Translations under genes and position numbers: made by a program
In this document: positions 1-7,817 of the stretch, in pieces
Numbering within the stretch: the stretch's first letter is position 1
How the letters are laid out: every line of letters begins with the position of its first letter
Source of the DNA: an uncultured Selenomonadales bacterium
GTDB taxonomy: Bacteria; Bacillota; Negativicutes; Acidaminococcales; Acidaminococcaceae
Reading direction: 5' to 3'
NCBI GenBank assembly: GCA_900314855.1
Contig: OMWZ01000003.1
Location: 1-64,000, forward strand
DNA: 64,000 nt
Notes under the pieces: model-generated
Databases searched by the model: none
What the model saw: only the letters and a program-made list of their open reading frames with translations
What the model was told of the DNA's origin: nothing

Positions 1-282
1 ACGGGCCACTATCGCGGTAACAACGCCCTGGCCATCGGCGCCTTCTACCGGCCCGACCGGCGTACCATGCTGAGCCTTGGCGGCTCCACGGGCGGCGGCG
101 AGAATATGTGGAATTTCGGCGTGTCCGTCAAGATGGGGCATATGGACGAAACGGCCAACGTCAGCAAGGCGCAGCTCCTTGCCGAAAATGAGGAACTGAA
201 GCGCAACGACCAGCTGCAGGACCAAAAGATCCAGGAACTGAGGAAGGTCGTGGAAGAACTGCAAAAGAAAATCAATCCATAA
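1..282 (+). CDS. Trimeric autotransporter adhesin, C-terminal fragment (truncated by window start)
   Basis: The reading frame is open from base 1 to the TAA at 280-282, so only the last 93 residues are present. They match the end of a YadA-type beta-barrel anchor: the segment NNALAIGAFYRPDRRTMLSLGG parallels NSNALAIGTFYRPDDKTMFSLSG in the complete adhesin at 1703-4105. After the barrel comes a charged heptad-rich tail of about 45 residues ending in a Lys/Glu-rich helix, predicted to be coiled coil. In this family the trimeric C-terminal barrel sits in the outer membrane and exports the passenger to the cell surface. This is a paralogue of the downstream adhesin, separated from it by an oppositely oriented gene. 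Confidence 0.85.
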   Translation, partial: TGHYRGNNALAIGAFYRPDRRTMLSLGGSTGGGENMWNFGVSVKMGHMDETANVSKAQLLAENEELKRNDQLQDQKIQELRKVVEELQKKINP

Positions 283-311
283 GCTGTCCCCGTGCACACG
301 ACAGCACAGGC

Positions 312-349
312 AACCAAAAAGGACCGGCTCGCGCTGGTCCTTTTTGGTT
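312..349 (+). terminator. Rho-independent terminator of the truncated adhesin gene
   Basis: A perfect 14-bp inverted repeat (AACCAAAAAGGACC and its complement) encloses a 10-base loop, 30 bases after the stop codon. The T-rich 3' arm acts as the U tract. Confidence 0.75.
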
Positions 350-378
350 CCGTATTGCCGGAAGGGATGCGTGGACGA

Positions 379-404
379 CAGGAAGAATCTTCTTCCTGTT
401 TTTT
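379..404 (+). terminator. Second hairpin with T tract, + strand
   Basis: An 8-bp inverted repeat CAGGAAGA/TCTTCCTG is followed on the + strand by TTTTTT. It overlaps the stop codon of the converging NYN gene. It looks like a back-up terminator that stops readthrough from the adhesin into the antisense of the NYN gene. Confidence 0.55.
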
Positions 405-1242
405 ATTTCCCTTTCAGCTTGAAGTAGTACGTTTTCGAGGTCTTGTTCTTCGGATCGCTCGTCGAATGGATTTCGAAAAGGTTCAGCGATTTGATGAACT
501 GAAAGAACTTTTTGTAGCCGAAGACGCGGACATCGAAGTCCGGGAACTGGCGGATGATAAGGCTGCCCAGGACACCCGAGTGGATCCATCCGTTGTCGTT
601 GGAATTTTCGTCCGTCAGCTTGATGAGGGCGCGGCGGAGGGCGCGGACATTTTGGCCGTTGCCATGGCCGTTCCCGCCGTTCTCGTTGTCGCCGCGCGGC
701 GCCTTGCCTGGCACATTGCCGCTTCCGCCGTTCCCTGCCAGCGTGCCGGCCCCATAGGACCCGTTTGCCTCGGTCCCGCCAGCGGCCGAATCCTCTTCCT
801 TGGACTCGGCGTACAATACATCTAGGTACAGGAACTTGTTGCACGCCGAAATGAAGGACCGCGGTGTTTTGCTTTCGCCCATGCCCAGGACATACTTGTC
901 CGATTCGCGCAGCCGCGAGGCCAGGCGCGTAAAGTCGCTGTCCGACGACACGATGCAGAAGCCGTCGAGCTGCGTGCGGTAGAGCAGGTCCATGGTGTCG
1001 ATGATCAGGGCCGAGTCGCTGGAGTTTTTGCCGCTCGTGTTGCTGTACTGCTGGATCGGCTGGATGGCGTTGTCCAGGATGACCGGTTTCCAGCTGCCCA
1101 TCTGTGACGACGTCCAATTGCCGTAGATGCGTTTGTAGATGACGTTGCCCATGTTGTTGGCTTCACTTAGGATAATGTTGACGTACTGCGGCGAAATATT
1201 TTCCGCGTCGATCAGGAGGGCAAATTTCAATTCTTGTTCCAT
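403..1242 (-). CDS. NYN-domain protein with C-terminal OST-HTH/LOTUS domain
   Basis: The N-terminal 150 residues are a NYN (LabA/PIN-like) nuclease fold: an acidic strand LLIDAENIS, a second acidic site SALIIDTMDLLYR and the motif IVSSDSDFTRLASRLRE. A Gly/Asn-rich flexible linker (about residues 160-200) leads to a C-terminal domain ending in VFGYKKFFQFIKSLNLFEI, typical of OST-HTH/LOTUS domains, which bind RNA. The start at 1242 is chosen because GAGGAG lies 9 bases upstream; an in-frame ATG at 1266 has no such site. The acidic residues suggest ribonuclease activity on an unknown RNA. It stands alone between the two adhesins, on the opposite strand. Domain assignment is firm; substrate and role are unknown. 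Confidence 0.85.
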   Translation of the reverse strand: MEQELKFALLIDAENISPQYVNIILSEANNMGNVIYKRIYGNWTSSQMGSWKPVILDNAIQPIQQYSNTSGKNSSDSALIIDTMDLLYRTQLDGFCIVSSDSDFTRLASRLRESDKYVLGMGESKTPRSFISACNKFLYLDVLYAESKEEDSAAGGTEANGSYGAGTLAGNGGSGNVPGKAPRGDNENGGNGHGNGQNVRALRRALIKLTDENSNDNGWIHSGVLGSLIIRQFPDFDVRVFGYKKFFQFIKSLNLFEIHSTSDPKNKTSKTYYFKLKGK

Positions 1243-1500
1243 TCCGTAGGTCTCCTCACTTGTCATAGAGATAGGGCGCGCGGCCGTTGTGCCGGCGGGG
1301 TTCGGGAAGTGTCCCGGGGACCGGGACACAGCGGGGGCCGCTCTTCCTTCTCCCTATATTCTACACTATCTCCGCGCTTCCGTCAGAAAAATAAAAAGAT
1401 TGGGGAATGTTCCGAGATTCGGCAAGGCCGGAGGCAGGACAGGAATCCAGGGGAAGAAAGTGCAACAATAATAAACAATATTAACTAGTTTTTAGTTTAG

Positions 1501-1529
1501 TTTACTTATTCGCAAAAATAATGTAAAAT
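1501..1529 (+). promoter_or_regulatory. Candidate sigma-70 promoter of the adhesin gene
   Basis: TTTACT (1501-1506), a 17-base spacer and TAAAAT (1524-1529) lie in an AT-rich patch of the 460-base gap between the NYN gene and the adhesin. This implies a 5' leader of about 165 bases. I see no further gene, tRNA or clear riboswitch motif in 1243-1702. Confidence 0.5.
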
Positions 1530-1702
1530 GTAGTGGAACAAACGGATGGAATTCCTGCTGCCTGCAGGGAGGACCATGGGGGAGAAATAGGGGTTTCTTC
1601 CTGATGCGTTCGGGGAAGGATAAAAAAGCACGGCGCAAGCCGAGGGGGAATCTTTAACAGAAGGGAAGTGTCTTTGAGGCGTCTCGGTGAAAGGAGACAG
1701 AA

Positions 1703-4105
1703 ATGAAGAAGAACAAGGTGGCATGGCGCGAGTGCACCCTGACAGCGGCGGTGCTGTCCATGATCCTGGCAGGCGGCGCGATGACAGCCTTCGCGGCGCC
1801 GGATAATGGCGCCGGCACTGGCAACGGGGTCGCCATCGGAACCGGAAGTAACGCGCCGAAGGCGGAAAATGTCGCGATCGGGAAAGGAGCGGGCATTTCG
1901 TACAGCAATGGCGCTTCCAATGCCACGGGGGACATTGCGATTGGCAACGGCAGCCACGTCAACAACTATGCCAGCCAGGGCGGCAGTATTGCCCTTGGCA
2001 GCAACGCGAAAGTCGAAAATATGGCTGGCGGGATGGAAGCGGCCTTTGCCTTTGGGCAGACGACGTACAGTGGCGGTATGCTTTCCTCGGCCCGTATCCC
2101 TGCGGACCCGACCAAGGCCGTCACGGCCATCGCCATGGGGCAGAATACCTTCGCCCGGTCCGGCAGCCTGATGATCGGCACCCATAATTACAAGGGCGCC
2201 CTGGGTGACACGACGGTCGATACGAGCAATACGAGAAAAATGAGCCTCCAGCTCTACAGCACGACGCTGGGGACCAACAGCTTCAATAACGGCGCCTTTG
2301 CGACCGTGACCGGGGCCTATAATATCGCGTCCAGCGCGTATGATGGGGGACGGTTGTCCGCGTTTTCCGAAGGGATGAAGAATTTTGGCGCGACTATCTA
2401 CGGGACCCTGAACAGCATCGAGTCCATGTCGGGATCTTCCAACAATGGCATGGCAAACACCATCACGGGGGTAGCAAACCGTACGCAGAATGCCAATGGC
2501 GCCATCATCATCGGCGCTGGGAATGAGATCACCAACTCCTACAAGTACATTAACGTTTCGTCGAGCGGCGCGGAAAACGCCAACTCGGCCAAGGCTTTCG
2601 CGGACGCCATCCGCGACGCCGTCAAGCAGAGTCAGTCCGGCGGCGCCGTCCTCGCCGTGGGCGGCGGCAACACCATCGACAATACCCTCCGTTCCCAGGT
2701 GTTAGGGGTCAACAACCGCTTGCAGGGAACCAGCGGACAGTCGGAAGAGGTCCTTATAAACGGCGTCGGCAACGAAGGCGATTCCCTCCACAACACGACG
2801 ATCATCGGGACGGGAAACAAGGCTTCCCAGACCCGTGCGACCCAGCTCCTTGGCGACAAGAGAAAGCTGACAGGCGTCCAGAATTCCGTGATTTTGGGGT
2901 CGGCCGACAGCGAAATGGAACTGACCGTTTCGAAAGCGACCATCCTGGGATATAACGCGAATGTCCAGGCCGAAGGCGGGGTGGCGCTGGGCGCCGGTTC
3001 CGTTCTCGATGCCACGGAATCGGGGCTGGACCAGTCCGGCTATGATGCTCTCACGCGGACGAATTCCACGGAAACGGGCTATATCTGGCGTCCGACCCTC
3101 GCGGCCGTATCGGTCGGTGTGAACGGCACGGATACGCGCCGTATCACGAACGTCGCCGCCGGTGTCAATGACACGGACGCCGTCAACGTGGCCCAGCTGA
3201 AACGGGCCTCGGGCAACCTCATTGCCGGCGATGGCATCAAGCTCGTCAAAGGGACCGATGGTTCCTGGACGATCAGCACGAACTTCAAGGATTCCGGCTC
3301 CGATAAGGTGACCTATGAGGACACCACCCCTGGTGGCGGCGCGGGGACCGGCGGTACGGGGACCGGCGACCCGCTGACCGGGAAAGCGGCGGTCATCGAA
3401 ACGAAACTGACCGCCGACGACGGCAATACGACGAGCCTGGGCGCGACTGACAAACTTGGCGTCAAGGGCGACGGCACAAATATCACGACGAGTGTCGACG
3501 GCAGCGACGTCCATGTCTCCTTGAACAAAGATATCCAGGTGGACAGCGTGACCATCAACAACAATGGCCCTGTCCTTAACAGCGATGGCATCAATATGCA
3601 GGACAAGAAAATCACGAACGTGCAGGACGGGGATGTCTATGCGGGCTCGAAGGATGCCGTCAATGGAGGCCAGCTGTGGGATCTCCAAAACACCATGGGC
3701 GGACGGATCAGCCGCCTGGACACGAAAATCAATCGTGTCGGCGCCGGCGCGGCGGCCATGGCCAACCTGCATCCTCTGGACTTCAATCCCGAAGAAAAAT
3801 GGAGCTTCGCCACGGGCTTCGGCAATTACCGCAATTCCAACGCCCTGGCGATCGGTACGTTCTATCGTCCCGACGACAAGACCATGTTCAGCCTGAGCGG
3901 CACCTTCGGCAACGGGGAAAACATGCTGGGCGCCGGGGTCAGCTTCCAGCTGGACCGCAACATGCCGGCCAGCCGGGAAACCATGGCCAAGACCATTACG
4001 AACCTGAAGGCCCAGGTCGCGGAACAGCAAGCGGCCCTGCAGGCACAGAACGACAAGATTGCCGCCCTGGAAAAAATGGTAAGCCAGTTGGCACAGTCCA
4101 AATAA
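1703..4105 (+). CDS. YadA-like trimeric autotransporter adhesin, 800 aa
   Basis: A surface-exposed trimeric adhesin secreted through its own C-terminal barrel. Residues 1-31 form a signal peptide ending AFA. Residues 35-470 carry repeated left-handed head motifs (GVAIGTGS, ENVAIGKGAG, GDIAIGNGS, GSIALGSNA). A neck motif RRITNVAAGVNDTDAVNVAQL begins near residue 479 and a second, KKITNVQDGDVYAGSKDAVN, follows near 635. The membrane anchor covers about 675-756 (VGAGAAAMANLHPLDF to GAGVSFQL). Unlike typical YadA, which ends at the last barrel strand, about 44 residues of coiled coil follow. The ribosome site is GGAG, 8 bases before ATG. Ligand unknown. Confidence 0.92.
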   Translation: MKKNKVAWRECTLTAAVLSMILAGGAMTAFAAPDNGAGTGNGVAIGTGSNAPKAENVAIGKGAGISYSNGASNATGDIAIGNGSHVNNYASQGGSIALGSNAKVENMAGGMEAAFAFGQTTYSGGMLSSARIPADPTKAVTAIAMGQNTFARSGSLMIGTHNYKGALGDTTVDTSNTRKMSLQLYSTTLGTNSFNNGAFATVTGAYNIASSAYDGGRLSAFSEGMKNFGATIYGTLNSIESMSGSSNNGMANTITGVANRTQNANGAIIIGAGNEITNSYKYINVSSSGAENANSAKAFADAIRDAVKQSQSGGAVLAVGGGNTIDNTLRSQVLGVNNRLQGTSGQSEEVLINGVGNEGDSLHNTTIIGTGNKASQTRATQLLGDKRKLTGVQNSVILGSADSEMELTVSKATILGYNANVQAEGGVALGAGSVLDATESGLDQSGYDALTRTNSTETGYIWRPTLAAVSVGVNGTDTRRITNVAAGVNDTDAVNVAQLKRASGNLIAGDGIKLVKGTDGSWTISTNFKDSGSDKVTYEDTTPGGGAGTGGTGTGDPLTGKAAVIETKLTADDGNTTSLGATDKLGVKGDGTNITTSVDGSDVHVSLNKDIQVDSVTINNNGPVLNSDGINMQDKKITNVQDGDVYAGSKDAVNGGQLWDLQNTMGGRISRLDTKINRVGAGAAAMANLHPLDFNPEEKWSFATGFGNYRNSNALAIGTFYRPDDKTMFSLSGTFGNGENMLGAGVSFQLDRNMPASRETMAKTITNLKAQVAEQQAALQAQNDKIAALEKMVSQLAQSK

Positions 4106-4150
4106 AGGACAGCGTATCCCTTGCGGGGCGATACGCGGAAAAACACGAAA

Positions 4151-4186
4151 AAACAGCGCTTGTGCGGACAGGCGCTGTTTTTCTTT
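4151..4186 (+). terminator. Rho-independent terminator of the adhesin gene
   Basis: AAACAGCGC (4151-4159) pairs with GCGCTGTTT (4172-4180), with an inner TGT/ACA extension, followed by TTCTTT. A smaller hairpin with GCGTAT/ATACGC arms lies just before it at 4112-4136. Confidence 0.8.
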
Positions 4187-4264
4187 CGCAGGCCCGATAT
4201 ACACCGGTTTGCGGCAGGGTTATAATAAAATCAGAGTATCAGGTCAGGGGAAAGGAGACAAACT

Positions 4265-4663
4265 ATGAAATTAAACCGGCTCGATCATTTCGTCCTTACG
4301 ACCAGCCATTTTGCCGAATGCCTCCATTTTTACCGGGAAGTCCTGGGCATGGAGGTGCGGGAGCAACAGGGCCGTTACGCCCTGTTCTTCGGCGCGCCTG
4401 AGGCGCCCCAGAAAATCAATATCCACCGCGTGCCGGCGGAATTTCTTCCGGCAGCGGCCCATCCTGTCAGTGGCAGCCTCGATTTGTGTTTCCTGGCGGA
4501 CGGAGACGTGGCGGAAATCCGGCGGGAGCTGGAAGCGGCAGGCTGGCCTGTGGAAGAAGGCCCCATGGAGCGACACGGCGCGGTGGGAATCCTGGACAGC
4601 CTCTACGTGCGCGATCCCGACGGAAACCTCGTGGAAATCGGGGTGGTCCGGCCGGAAGGGTAA
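4265..4663 (+). CDS. VOC (glyoxalase/bleomycin-resistance fold) family protein, 132 aa
   Basis: A single-module vicinal-oxygen-chelate protein. It opens with LDHFVLTTSHFAECLHFYREVLGM, has a central strand KINIHRV and ends with YVRDPDGNLVEIGV. The first His (residue 8), the His in NIHRV and the Glu in LVEIG are in the positions of VOC metal ligands. Family members include lactoylglutathione lyases, fosfomycin thiol transferases and dioxygenases; this sequence alone does not choose between them. AAAGGAG lies 7 bases before ATG. A TATAAT at 4221-4226 may be its -10 element, but I see no good -35 partner. No operon partner is evident. Confidence 0.85.
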   Translation: MKLNRLDHFVLTTSHFAECLHFYREVLGMEVREQQGRYALFFGAPEAPQKINIHRVPAEFLPAAAHPVSGSLDLCFLADGDVAEIRRELEAAGWPVEEGPMERHGAVGILDSLYVRDPDGNLVEIGVVRPEG

Positions 4664-4781
4664 ATCCTTCTCCGTGCCAGGGTTCGTCGCCTCATATGCG
4701 GGTTGCCTTTTGCCTTCGGTTCCGTTGTTTTCCGTACAGTTACCGTTGCAGAAGGGAGTGGAATAAAGACCGGGAGCATGG

Positions 4782-4807
4782 TATACTAAAGATAATAAAA
4801 AATTATC
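4782..4807 (+). promoter_or_regulatory. -10 element and inverted-repeat operator candidate before the YheO-type regulator
   Basis: TATACT (4782-4787) is a good -10 but its -35 is weak. Just downstream, where transcription would start, lies GATAATAAAAAATTATC (4791-4807), an inverted repeat with 6-bp arms. Its core TAATAAAAAATTAT recurs exactly on the minus strand inside the operon promoter at 10344-10372, so it is a candidate operator shared by both promoters. Confidence 0.5.
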
Positions 4808-4856
4808 ATTTTGCGGCATGCCAGCAAGCGGCATATGATGTGAAGGATGGTGGCAT

Positions 4857-5543
4857 ATGAGAAAAGAGTTGGCTCCCTATGTGGAAATGGTGGAATTTCT
4901 GGGCGAGGCATTAGGCCGGGAGTATGAGATTGTCCTGCATGATTTGACGAATCCGGAACGCAGTATTGTCGCCATTGCGAATGGAGAGTTGAGCGGCCGC
5001 GGAATCGGGGGGCCGGTCACGGATTTTGCCTTGAAAATCTTGAAAACAGGAACGTTGGAAAAGAAATCCTATGTGGCTAATTACCATGGCAAAAACGTCA
5101 ATGGGCATGTCTACCTTTCGTCCAGCAAGTTCATTTTTGATGTGCAGCACAAGCCCATAGGAATCTTATGCATCAATCATAACATTACCCCTTATTTGGA
5201 AGTTCGTCGTTTCTTGACGGATTCTGTCATCCGGGATCGGGAAATGCACCCGAAACTGGCGGGGCTGGAGAGCCAAAATGCTTCTGTCATTTACGAAAAT
5301 TTCCAGGGAAATGTTTCCGAGGTCATTCGCACCTTGATCGACAAAGCATTGGAAGGAAGCACGAAAGCTCCGTCAAAACTGTCTTTGCAGGAAAAGATGT
5401 CCGTCATTGAGGAGCTGAATGAGAATGGTTTGTTCCTGCTGAAAGGAAGCATTCCAGCGATTGCTATGAAACTGGGCGTATCGGAACCAACCATTTACCG
5501 ATACCTGAGTAAAGTGAAAAAAGGCCAAAACGCACCGCATTGA
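4857..5543 (+). CDS. YheO/DauR-type transcriptional regulator (PAS plus HTH), 228 aa
   Basis: Residues 5-115 match the YheO-type PAS domain (LAPYVEMVEFLGEALGREYE, VLHDLTNPERSIVAIANGEL, GILCINHNITPY). Residues 170-225 form a helix-turn-helix (LQEKMSVIEELNENGLFLL, AIAMKLGVSEPTIYRYLSKV). Characterised relatives such as DauR repress amino-acid catabolic genes in response to a small ligand. The gene converges on a five-gene catabolic operon (5599-10273) and both promoters share an AT-rich motif, so it probably autoregulates and controls that operon. ATG is preceded by a weak AAGGATGG. Base composition is lower in GC than the surrounding housekeeping genes, as in the operon it faces. Confidence 0.88.
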   Translation: MRKELAPYVEMVEFLGEALGREYEIVLHDLTNPERSIVAIANGELSGRGIGGPVTDFALKILKTGTLEKKSYVANYHGKNVNGHVYLSSSKFIFDVQHKPIGILCINHNITPYLEVRRFLTDSVIRDREMHPKLAGLESQNASVIYENFQGNVSEVIRTLIDKALEGSTKAPSKLSLQEKMSVIEELNENGLFLLKGSIPAIAMKLGVSEPTIYRYLSKVKKGQNAPH

Positions 5544-5551
5544 GACATGCA

Positions 5552-5587
5552 AACAGGCCCTGCACCCAGATAGGTGCAGGGCCTGTT
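5552..5587. terminator. Bidirectional hairpin between convergent genes
   Basis: A perfect 15-bp inverted repeat (AACAGGCCCTGCACC) with a 6-base loop lies between the stop of the YheO-type gene and the stop of the DUF1847 gene. T tracts are short on both sides, but the placement argues for shared termination. Confidence 0.7.
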
Positions 5588-5598
5588 CCCTTTGTTCG

Positions 5599-6204
5599 TC
5601 ATACCTCTCCCGGTTCCATGATACCGAGTTTCCGTTTCCAATAACGGGAGTAGATTGCGCCCAATGGATTATGGGCCAGCAGCCGGTCTTTGACGACCAG
5701 GTAGGTAACCGGGCCATGACAATTGGCGATAAAGACAGAATCGTGGCCGACGCAGAGCCCGCAGACTATGTATAACTCCGTTCCCTGCTCTTCCAAAAAC
5801 CTGGCCTGAAATTTGGGATTGCACATGGCCTCGTGTTCCAATTCCGGTTTGACTTGTTTCAAGCCAAATTCCTTCTTTGCGAAACTGCAGTTTTTGCAGC
5901 AGACGCTGTATACTTCGAATCCCTGGTTTACATAGTAGTGGGAAATATACCTGGCCTCTTCGTTCAGTCCGATACAAAAAGCAAGGCCTAGTTTCTTATA
6001 TCCCATTGCCTTCGCAAATTCGGCGATCTCTTGAAGACGGGTAATGTTACTGTAAAAGGTCCCTTCCACATAGGCGGCGGCTTCCATCATTTTCAATTCT
6101 TCTTCTGTATAGGCGTTCCGCACTTCTTCTGCAGAAACACCCGTGCAATTCACACCCTTCGTATAGCAGGCGTGAGTCATGCAATCGGCACACTGGGCAC
6201 GCAT
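5599..6204 (-). CDS. DUF1847 cysteine-rich, probable metal-binding protein, 201 aa
   Basis: This matches the DUF1847 family by its N-terminal CADCMTHACYTKG cluster and internal Cys motifs (CIGLNEEAR, CCKNCSFAKKEFGLKQ, AMCNPKFQARFLEEQGTEL, VCGLCVGHDSVF). About a dozen cysteines suggest a metal or thiol site. The function of the family is not established. It is the last gene of the operon M20 peptidase - DcuC carrier - C-S lyase - RidA - DUF1847, lying 13 bases after ridA. That context suggests a redox, sulfur-handling or sensing role tied to the substrate of the operon. ATG is preceded by AAGGAGGA. Function is inference only. Confidence 0.8.
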   Translation of the reverse strand: MRAQCADCMTHACYTKGVNCTGVSAEEVRNAYTEEELKMMEAAAYVEGTFYSNITRLQEIAEFAKAMGYKKLGLAFCIGLNEEARYISHYYVNQGFEVYSVCCKNCSFAKKEFGLKQVKPELEHEAMCNPKFQARFLEEQGTELYIVCGLCVGHDSVFIANCHGPVTYLVVKDRLLAHNPLGAIYSRYWKRKLGIMEPGEV

Positions 6205-6217
6205 TGTTTTATCCTCC

Positions 6218-6598
6218 TTATGCTAAGGCAATAACCTCGATTTCAACCGTTGCCCCCTTCGGGAGAGCGCAAACCTGGAAACAACTGCGCGCCGGGCATT
6301 CCGTCCGGAATATTTCGGCATAAGCAGCATTCATTTCGGCGAAATCGTTCAAATCCGTCAAGAATACGGTCGTTTTAACCACTTTGTCGAGACTGGATCC
6401 GGCTTCCTCTAAAATATGCTTCACATTTTCCAGGGATTGACGGGTCCACTCCCGGATACCGCCTTTGGCAAACTCCCCTGTGGCGGGATCAATCGGTAAT
6501 TGGCCGGAAACGAAAATCAATCCCCCTGCCTTGATTCCCTGGGAATAGGGGCCAATGGCACCCGGTGCTTTGCTGGTATTTACAACGACTTTAGACAT
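6218..6598 (-). CDS. ridA: RidA family enamine/imine deaminase, 126 aa
   Basis: A full-length RidA/YjgF/TdcF protein: SKAPGAIGPYSQGIKAGGLIFVSGQLP at the front, a central TRQSLENVKHILEEAGSSLDKVVKTTVFLTD and the C-terminal ECPARSCFQVCALPKGATVEIEVIA, which carries the conserved Arg that binds the substrate carboxylate. The family hydrolyses reactive 2-aminoacrylate and related enamines released by PLP enzymes. Here it is 10 bases downstream of a PatB/MalY C-S lyase, an enzyme type that generates 2-aminoacrylate from cysteine conjugates. The context therefore fits its known chemistry closely. It is translated from AAGGAGAG before ATG. Confidence 0.93.
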   Translation of the reverse strand: MSKVVVNTSKAPGAIGPYSQGIKAGGLIFVSGQLPIDPATGEFAKGGIREWTRQSLENVKHILEEAGSSLDKVVKTTVFLTDLNDFAEMNAAYAEIFRTECPARSCFQVCALPKGATVEIEVIALA

Positions 6599-6608
6599 AG
6601 TGCTCTCC

Positions 6609-7787
6609 TTATTTTTGTAGCGTACGCCATTGGGTGACGGCTTTTGCCATCCGGTGCAATGCCTCTGTCAATTGGCTGCGGGGACAGGCGATATTGAGCC
6701 GCATAAATCCATCGCCCTCTTTCCCGAAGGTATAACCGTCATTCAATGCGACCTTTGCCTCGTCTAGGAAAAAGTCCATTAAGCGAAGATGGTCCATCTT
6801 CAGGGCCCGGCAATCCAACCACAACAAATACGTGGCTTGAATGACACCGAGGCGAATTTCTGGAATTTTCTCTGTCAGGAAACGATGTGTATACTCCAGA
6901 TTTCCTTCGAGATACTCGACCAGTTGATCGGCATAATATTCACAGTCCGTGTAGGCCGTTTGGACGGCCAGGGTGCCGAAGATGTTTCGGCCGAAAGCCT
7001 TCAAGTTTTCCAATTCGTTGTAGAACAAATCGTGGTTATGGCGATTAGGGATAATGGCGGCCCCGGTGCGGAACCCGGCGATATTGAAGGTCTTGCTGGG
7101 ATTGATGCAGACAATGCAGTGGTTGGCCGCCCATTCGTTGATGTGTCCAAAAGGAATATGTCGGTTCTTTTTATAGACGATGTCGGAATGGATTTCATCC
7201 GAGACGACGAAAACATGGTGCTTCTCACAGATGGCAGCAAAATGCAGCAATTCATCTTTGGTAAAGCATTTGCCGGTAGGATTGTGGGGACTGCAGAGCA
7301 GAAACATGGTCGTACGTGGATCTGCAGCCAATTCTTCGAAGTTTTCCCAATCTACGGACCAGGATCCATCGGCTTCTTCACGCAATGGATTCGGTGCGAT
7401 AAACCGCCCGTTGTGGGGGATTACCTGATGAAAAGGATGATACGCCGGCATCTGCACGATAATGCGGTCACCGGGATGCGTGAATGCCCGCATGGCGTAT
7501 ACAATGGCAGGAACGACGGCCGGGGTATATTCCACCCAATCGGGGGATACATCCCACCCGAAACGACGATGTTGCCAGCTACTGACGGCATTTTCATAAT
7601 CCTTGCTTAAAGCCGGGTACCCGAAAACCGGATGCAGCGCTCTTTCCTGGATAGCTTTGACAATGGGTTCAGGACAACGAAAATCCGTGTCGGCAATCCA
7701 CATGGGGAGAACGTCTTCCCCATAGGTATCCCATTTCTTGCAATTGGTGCCGCGTCGATCTACGACAGAATCAAAATCATGTTTCAT
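6609..7787 (-). CDS. patB: PatB/MalY-type PLP aminotransferase, probable cysteine-S-conjugate beta-lyase, 392 aa
   Basis: A fold-type I PLP enzyme of the MalY/PatB subfamily. The start DFDSVVDRRGTNCKKWDTYG and PMWIADTDFRCPEPIVKAI are subfamily hallmarks. Other motifs are LLCSPHNPTGKCFTKDEL, VVSDEIHSDIVY and PSKTFNIAGFRTGAAI, where Lys232 would form the internal aldimine. The C-terminal region ends with FMRLNIACPRSQLTEALHRM, carrying the carboxylate-binding Arg. Characterised relatives cleave C-S bonds in cystathionine or cysteine conjugates, releasing a thiol, pyruvate and ammonia through 2-aminoacrylate. The RidA gene next door supports lyase rather than transaminase activity. It is the third gene of the operon. 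Confidence 0.9.
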   Translation of the reverse strand: MKHDFDSVVDRRGTNCKKWDTYGEDVLPMWIADTDFRCPEPIVKAIQERALHPVFGYPALSKDYENAVSSWQHRRFGWDVSPDWVEYTPAVVPAIVYAMRAFTHPGDRIIVQMPAYHPFHQVIPHNGRFIAPNPLREEADGSWSVDWENFEELAADPRTTMFLLCSPHNPTGKCFTKDELLHFAAICEKHHVFVVSDEIHSDIVYKKNRHIPFGHINEWAANHCIVCINPSKTFNIAGFRTGAAIIPNRHNHDLFYNELENLKAFGRNIFGTLAVQTAYTDCEYYADQLVEYLEGNLEYTHRFLTEKIPEIRLGVIQATYLLWLDCRALKMDHLRLMDFFLDEAKVALNDGYTFGKEGDGFMRLNIACPRSQLTEALHRMAKAVTQWRTLQK

Positions 7788-7817
7788 AAAATCGGACTTC
7801 CTTCCTGGAAAATTACG

